Of a stretch of 64,000 nt of DNA, positions 59,977-64,000 are shown piece after piece. Numbering within the stretch: the stretch's first letter is position 1; each line of letters starts with the position of its first letter. The position numbers were made by a program, and so were the translations under genes. The notes under the pieces are model-generated. The model saw only the letters and a program-made list of their open reading frames with translations. It did no database searches and was not told the DNA's origin. Source of the DNA: Solirubrobacter sp963798325 (GTDB taxonomy: Bacteria > Actinomycetota > Thermoleophilia > Solirubrobacterales > Solirubrobacteraceae); NCBI GenBank assembly GCA_963798325.1, contig CAWCSS010000004.1:181111-245110 (forward strand), given 5' to 3'.

Positions 59977-62306
59977 GCGCCACCGCCTGGGTCGGCCAGG
60001 CGATCAAGCGCAAGGAGGACCCGCGCCTGATCATGGGGCGCGCCCGCTACATCGATGACATCAATGTGACCGGGCAGCTGTGGGCGTCGTTCGTGCGCTC
60101 AACGGAGGCGCACGCGAAGATCACCTCGATCGACACGAGCGCCGCGGCCGCGTATCCGGGCGTGATCGCGGTCTACACCGGCAACGACATCGACCTCGAG
60201 GCGCCGCTGCCGATGGCCTGGGTCCCCCCGGGGATCGAGGTCAACAACCCGCCGCACTGGTCGATCGCCAAGGACGAGGTGCACCACGTCGGCGATCCGG
60301 TCGCGCTCGTGATCGGGTCCGACCGCTACGGGGTGGTCGACGCCGCCGAGCAGGTGCTCGTCGAGTACGAGCCGCTGCCGGTCGTGCTCAACATCGAGAC
60401 CGCGCTCGACGAGGGCGCCGACCTCGTGCACGCCGACCTCGGCACCAACAAGTGCCACGAGTGGTCGCTCGGCGGGGGAGACCTCGACGAGGGCTTCGCC
60501 AACGCCGACGTGATCATCGAGCGCCGCGTGGTCAACCACCGCACCGCGGGCGCGGCGATCGAGCCCCGCGGCGTGCTCGCGGACTACCGCGCGGGATCGC
60601 TGACGCTGACGTCGAGCACCCAGGTCCCGCACTTCCTGCGCCTGTTCCTGGCGCTGCAGCTCGGGATCAGCGAGGAGAAGATCCGCGCCATCGCCCCGGA
60701 GGTCGGCGGCGGCTTCGGCTCCAAGCTGCAGATCTACGGCGAGGAGATCTCGCTGGCCTGGGCGTCGCGCAAGCTCGAGCGGCCGATCAAGTGGGTCGAG
60801 TCGCGCAGCGAGGGCATGCTCTCCACCCACCACGGCCGCGACCAGGTCTCGTTCGTGAAGATGGGCGCCACCAAGGAAGGCAAGATCACCGCCTTCCACG
60901 TGAAGATCCTGCAGGACCTCGGCGCCTACCTGATGCTGCTGACGCCGACGATCCCGTCGCTGGGCGCGTTCGTGATGAGCGGCGTCTACGACATCCCGGC
61001 CGTGCACACGGACATCGTGGGCGTCTTCACCAACAAGATGCCGACGGACGCGATCCGCGGGGCCGGTCGCCCCGAGGCGACGCACATGATCGAGGTCACG
61101 ATCGACCAGCTCGCGGCCGAGCTGGGGATGGACCGGCTGGAGCTGCGCCGCAAGAACTTCATGGACCCGGCGAGCTTCCCGCACGAGACGGCGATCGGCG
61201 TGGTCTACGACTCGGGCGACTACCCCGCCGCGCTGGACCTGTTGCAGACGCACTTCGACGCCGACGCCGTGATGGCCGACGCGCCCGAGGGCAAGCTGCG
61301 CGGGATCGGCTACAGCACCTACACCGAGATCTGCGGCCTCGCGCCGTCCCGCGTCACCGGCCCGAGCGGCTTCGGCCTGCAGACCGGCCTGTGGGAGTCG
61401 GCGATGGTGCGCGTGCACATCACCGGCGCGGTCACCGTCTTCACCGGCACCTCGCCGCACGGCCAGGGGCTGGAGACGACGATGGCGCAGATCGTCGCCG
61501 ACCGGCTCGGCACCGATCCGCAGAACGTCGAGGTCATCCACGGCGACACGGGGACCGGGCCGCAGGGCCTGGGCACCTACGGATCGCGCTCGACCGCGGT
61601 CGGCGGCGAGTCCGTCGCCCGCGCGACCGCCAAGATCGCCGAGAAGGCGCGCAAGATCGTCGCCCACCAGCTCGAGGCGGCCTATGACGACATCGAGCTC
61701 TCCGACGGGAAGTTCTCGGTGAAGGGCTCGCCGGACAAGGGCATGACCATCGGCGAGATCTCGATGGCCGCCTACATCCCGGAGAACCTGCCCGAGGGCA
61801 TGGAGCCGGGGCTCGAGGAGCTCGCGTTCTATGACCCCGAGAACTTCGTGTTCCCGTTCGGCGCGCACGCGTGCGTGGTCGACGTGGACCCGGACACGGG
61901 CAACGTCAACGTCGTCCGCTACGTCGCGGTCGACGACTGCGGCCCGGCGATCAATCCGAAGCTGATCGACGGCCAGGTCCACGGCGGCATCGCGCACGCC
62001 ATCGGCCAGGCGCTCTTCGAGCGCATCTCCTACAACGAGGACGGCCAACTGGTCACCGGCAACTTCGCCGACTACGCGCTCCCGAGCGCGGCCGACCTGC
62101 CGTCCTTCGAGCTCGACCGCACGGAGACCCCGTCACCGGTCAACTCGCTCGGCGTCAAGGGCATCGGCGAGGCGGGCACGATCGCCGCCTCCCCGGCCGT
62201 CACCAACGCCGTCATCGACGCGCTGCGCCCACTCGGCGTGGACTACATCAACATGCCCCTCGGCCCGCAACGGGTCTGGGAGGCCATCCAGGAGGCGAAG
62301 CGTTGA
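59973..62306 (+). CDS. Molybdopterin-binding large subunit, form II CODH / xanthine dehydrogenase family
   Basis: The protein has 777 residues. Mo-cofactor motifs: EVGGGFGSKLQIYGEE, GTSPHGQGLETTMAQI and catalytic base E733 in VKGIGEAGTIAAS. The active-site loop reads DAIRGAGRPEATHM (around 360-366), like AYRGAGR of form II enzymes, not the VAYRCSFR of true form I CO dehydrogenases. CO oxidation is therefore not shown; other substrates such as aldehydes, purines or heteroaromatics are possible. The ATG overlaps the S-subunit stop; its own stop overlaps the M-subunit TTG. Confidence 0.93.
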   Translation: MSATAWVGQAIKRKEDPRLIMGRARYIDDINVTGQLWASFVRSTEAHAKITSIDTSAAAAYPGVIAVYTGNDIDLEAPLPMAWVPPGIEVNNPPHWSIAKDEVHHVGDPVALVIGSDRYGVVDAAEQVLVEYEPLPVVLNIETALDEGADLVHADLGTNKCHEWSLGGGDLDEGFANADVIIERRVVNHRTAGAAIEPRGVLADYRAGSLTLTSSTQVPHFLRLFLALQLGISEEKIRAIAPEVGGGFGSKLQIYGEEISLAWASRKLERPIKWVESRSEGMLSTHHGRDQVSFVKMGATKEGKITAFHVKILQDLGAYLMLLTPTIPSLGAFVMSGVYDIPAVHTDIVGVFTNKMPTDAIRGAGRPEATHMIEVTIDQLAAELGMDRLELRRKNFMDPASFPHETAIGVVYDSGDYPAALDLLQTHFDADAVMADAPEGKLRGIGYSTYTEICGLAPSRVTGPSGFGLQTGLWESAMVRVHITGAVTVFTGTSPHGQGLETTMAQIVADRLGTDPQNVEVIHGDTGTGPQGLGTYGSRSTAVGGESVARATAKIAEKARKIVAHQLEAAYDDIELSDGKFSVKGSPDKGMTIGEISMAAYIPENLPEGMEPGLEELAFYDPENFVFPFGAHACVVDVDPDTGNVNVVRYVAVDDCGPAINPKLIDGQVHGGIAHAIGQALFERISYNEDGQLVTGNFADYALPSAADLPSFELDRTETPSPVNSLGVKGIGEAGTIAASPAVTNAVIDALRPLGVDYINMPLGPQRVWEAIQEAKR

Positions 62307-63136
62307 TCCCCGCTGAGTTCGACTACGTGGCGCCCGGCTCGCTGGACGAGGCGCTGGCCGCGCTCGCCGACGGCGGCGAGGACGCCAAGGTGCTCGCCGG
62401 CGGGCACTCGCTGATCCCGCTGATGAAGCTGCGGCTGGCCGCGCCCTCACTGCTCGTGGACCTGCGCCGGGTCCAGGAGCTGACCGGCGTCTCGTCCGAC
62501 GGCGACACGCTCAAGTTCGGCGCGATGACCCGTCATCACGACGTCGCGACCGGCAAGTTCGGCCTCGTGTCCGCCGCGGCGGCGACGATCGCCGACCAGC
62601 AGGTCCGCAACATGGGCACGATCGGCGGGACGCTCGCGCACGGCGATCCGGCGTCGGACCTCCCGGCGATCATCCTCGCCGCCGAGGGCTCGGTCACGAT
62701 CCGCGGGGCCGACGGCGAGCGCGACGTCGCCGCCGCCGACTTCTTCGACGACTACCTGACGACGGCCGTCGGCGAGGGCGAGATCCTGACCACGGTGACC
62801 TTCCCGAAGCTCAGCGGCTACGGGTACGGCTACGAGAAGTTCAACCGCCGCCAGGAGGACTGGGCGATGGTGGCCGTCTCGGCGCTGGTCAAGAAGGCGG
62901 GCGACGGGACGATCGAGGACGTGCGCGTCGGTCTGACGCACATGGGCTCCGTGCCGCTGCGGGCGACCGCGGTCGAGGACGCGCTGCGCGGGCAGTCGGT
63001 GGAGAAGATCGCCGAGGCGTCCGAGCTGGCCGCCGAGGGCACCGAGCCGCCCGCGGACCTCAACGCCTCCCAGGACTACAAACGCCACCTCGCGCGCGTG
63101 CTCACGAAGCGGGCACTACTCGCCGCGTCACAATGA
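62303..63136 (+). CDS. FAD-binding medium subunit, CoxM-type
   Basis: The protein has 277 residues. FAD contacts LAGGHSLIPLMKLR and RNMGTIGGTLAHGDPASD are those of the CoxM/XDH FAD domain, and the C-terminal CO_deh_flav_C domain includes EDWAMVAVSALVKK. It passes electrons from the iron-sulfur subunit to quinone or NAD. TTG start, overlapping the large-subunit stop as TTGA; it yields the usual short N-terminus IPAEFDYVAPGSLDEALA. Confidence 0.93.
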   Translation: MIPAEFDYVAPGSLDEALAALADGGEDAKVLAGGHSLIPLMKLRLAAPSLLVDLRRVQELTGVSSDGDTLKFGAMTRHHDVATGKFGLVSAAAATIADQQVRNMGTIGGTLAHGDPASDLPAIILAAEGSVTIRGADGERDVAAADFFDDYLTTAVGEGEILTTVTFPKLSGYGYGYEKFNRRQEDWAMVAVSALVKKAGDGTIEDVRVGLTHMGSVPLRATAVEDALRGQSVEKIAEASELAAEGTEPPADLNASQDYKRHLARVLTKRALLAASQ

Positions 63137-63189
63137 ATTGATGGCAGGACATCCCCACCGCCCCACCCCGGTCATCCGACCTTAACTGG

Positions 63190-64000
63190 GTGCAATCTCC
63201 AACGGACGTGACGCGGGCCTTGGCCGGCGAGGGCTACCTCGCCGACCAGGGCCTCGCGACCTCCGCCTACCTCGCCTACGCGCTGGAGCAGCCGCTCCTG
63301 CTCGAGGGCGAGGCGGGTGTGGGCAAGACCGAAGTGGCACGGGCGCTGGCCGCGGCGACCGGGGCCGAGCTGATCCGCCTGCAGTGCCACGAGGGGATCG
63401 ACCTCCACCACGCGGTCTATGACTGGGACTATCAGCGCCAGCTGCTGGCCATCCGCGCCGCCGAGGCGGGCGCGGCGCCACGTGAGCTGTTCGGGCCGGA
63501 GTTCCTGCTGCGCCGGCCGCTGCTCGAGGCGCTGGAGCACGAGGGCGGCCCCGCCGTGTTGCTGATCGACGAGATCGACCGCGCCGACGACGAGTTCGAG
63601 GCGTTCCTGCTCGAGTTCCTGGCCGACTTCGCGATCACGATCCCGGAGCTGGGGACGATCGTCGCCGCGCACCGGCCGCTGGTGATCCTGACGTCCAACC
63701 GCACGCGCGAGCTGCACGACGCCCTCAAGCGCCGCTGCCTGTATCACTGGATCGACTATCCGACGCCCGAGCGCGAGGCCGAGATCGTGCGCACCCGGCT
63801 GCCGGGCGTGCCCGAGGAGGTCGCGGCGCGCGTGTGCGGCGCGGTGGCCAAGCTGCGCGAGCGCGAGCTCTACAAGCTGCCCGGCGTGGGGGAGACGATC
63901 ACGTGGGCGCGGGCGCTGCTGGCGCTGGACGGCGAGACCTCGCTCGACGACACCCTCGGCGTCGCGCTGAAGGTCCGCGAGGACATCGATCGCGTGCGTC
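63190..64000 (+). CDS. MoxR-type AAA+ ATPase, CoxD-like (3' end outside window)
   Basis: Open to the last base. Walker A GEAGVGKTEVARALA near 63310-63355, then RLQCHEGIDLHHAVYDWDYQ, Walker B VLLIDEIDRADDEFEAFLLE, sensor 1 ILTSNRTRELHDALKRRCLY with the arginine finger. CoxD in CO dehydrogenase clusters is a MoxR chaperone that helps mature the Cu/Mo site. A VWA-domain partner (CoxE) would be expected just beyond the window. GTG start giving MQSPTDVTRALAGEGYL; 53 bases separate it from the M subunit. Confidence 0.9.
   Translation, partial: MQSPTDVTRALAGEGYLADQGLATSAYLAYALEQPLLLEGEAGVGKTEVARALAAATGAELIRLQCHEGIDLHHAVYDWDYQRQLLAIRAAEAGAAPRELFGPEFLLRRPLLEALEHEGGPAVLLIDEIDRADDEFEAFLLEFLADFAITIPELGTIVAAHRPLVILTSNRTRELHDALKRRCLYHWIDYPTPEREAEIVRTRLPGVPEEVAARVCGAVAKLRERELYKLPGVGETITWARALLALDGETSLDDTLGVALKVREDIDRVR

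Noticed and set aside
59973..62306. True form I carbon monoxide dehydrogenase large subunit
   Set aside because: The Cys-containing VAYRCSFR loop is absent. The loop is of the AYRGAGR type, so only family-level assignment is justified.

Overview
The window is about 70% GC, densely packed and free of rRNA, tRNA, CRISPR or insertion-sequence signals. Gene content (FtsK, RecA/RecX, RNase Y, an Rv2578c-type radical SAM protein, actinobacterial-type DapD, MurT/GatD, aerobic-CODH-type molybdenum hydroxylase, a homing-endonuclease-associated-repeat protein) points to a free-living actinobacterium. The mix of actinobacterial traits with RNase Y, CHASE3 and c-di-GMP signalling fits Thermoleophilia/Solirubrobacterales best. 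That placement is inference from gene content, not from a marker-gene tree.

Layout. 1-4.9 kb: ftsK, a RodZ-like protein, cinA and thpR. 4.9-9.6 kb: a disrupted secreted tripeptidyl-aminopeptidase-like hydrolase and a response regulator/histidine kinase pair. 9.6-15.8 kb: recA, recX, rny, miaB and a radical SAM gene. recA has one LexA-type GAAC-N4-GTTC box, and the radical SAM gene has two. 15.8-20.4 kb (minus): alkaline phosphatase, a SnoaL-like protein, and a FIST/SDR pair. 20.4-26.1 kb: miaA followed by the late meso-diaminopimelate genes dapF and dapD (plus) facing dapE and dapC (minus). 26.1-32.1 kb: hflX, then a thymidylate-supply cluster (dut, HIT, folA, thyA, a nucleotidyltransferase, a dCMP-deaminase-like protein and a second dUTPase-like protein) and a hemolysin-III-type protein. 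32.2-39.4 kb: a PAS/GGDEF/EAL protein, a four-gene osmoprotectant ABC importer and a secreted beta-propeller-like protein. 39.4-44.7 kb: gatD, a methyltransferase, murT and a lipid kinase as one overlapping operon, a HAD phosphatase, and a cyclophilin lipoprotein. 44.7-53.2 kb: ogt with an ECF-like sigma factor, an enolase-superfamily protein, two large multi-membrane-span proteins of the DUF2298 and TIGR03663 types, a YbhN-type flippase-like protein and a metallo-beta-lactamase-fold hydrolase. 53.2-58.8 kb: a small Cys/His protein, a homing-endonuclease-associated-repeat coiled-coil protein, thioredoxin-fold proteins, an AlkZ-like protein and an aminotransferase-like protein lacking its lysine. 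58.8-64 kb: a PilZ protein and a CODH/xanthine-dehydrogenase-type operon (S, L, M, then a MoxR-type ATPase cut by the window end).

Themes. Cell-wall precursor supply (dapF/D/C/E, murT/gatD), DNA precursor supply and repair (dut, folA, thyA, recA/recX, ogt, AlkZ-like, thpR) and c-di-GMP signalling recur. Most neighbouring co-directional genes overlap by ATGA or GTGA, so translational coupling is the rule here.

The most noteworthy points are: a DapF in which both catalytic cysteines read as serine; a pair of LexA-type boxes on the radical SAM gene; an aminotransferase-fold protein without a Schiff-base lysine; a second dUTPase-like protein lacking motif V; and a striking excess of single-base insertions that break otherwise well-conserved housekeeping genes. 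The last of these looks more like consensus error than biology and should be resolved before any of these genes is called a pseudogene.
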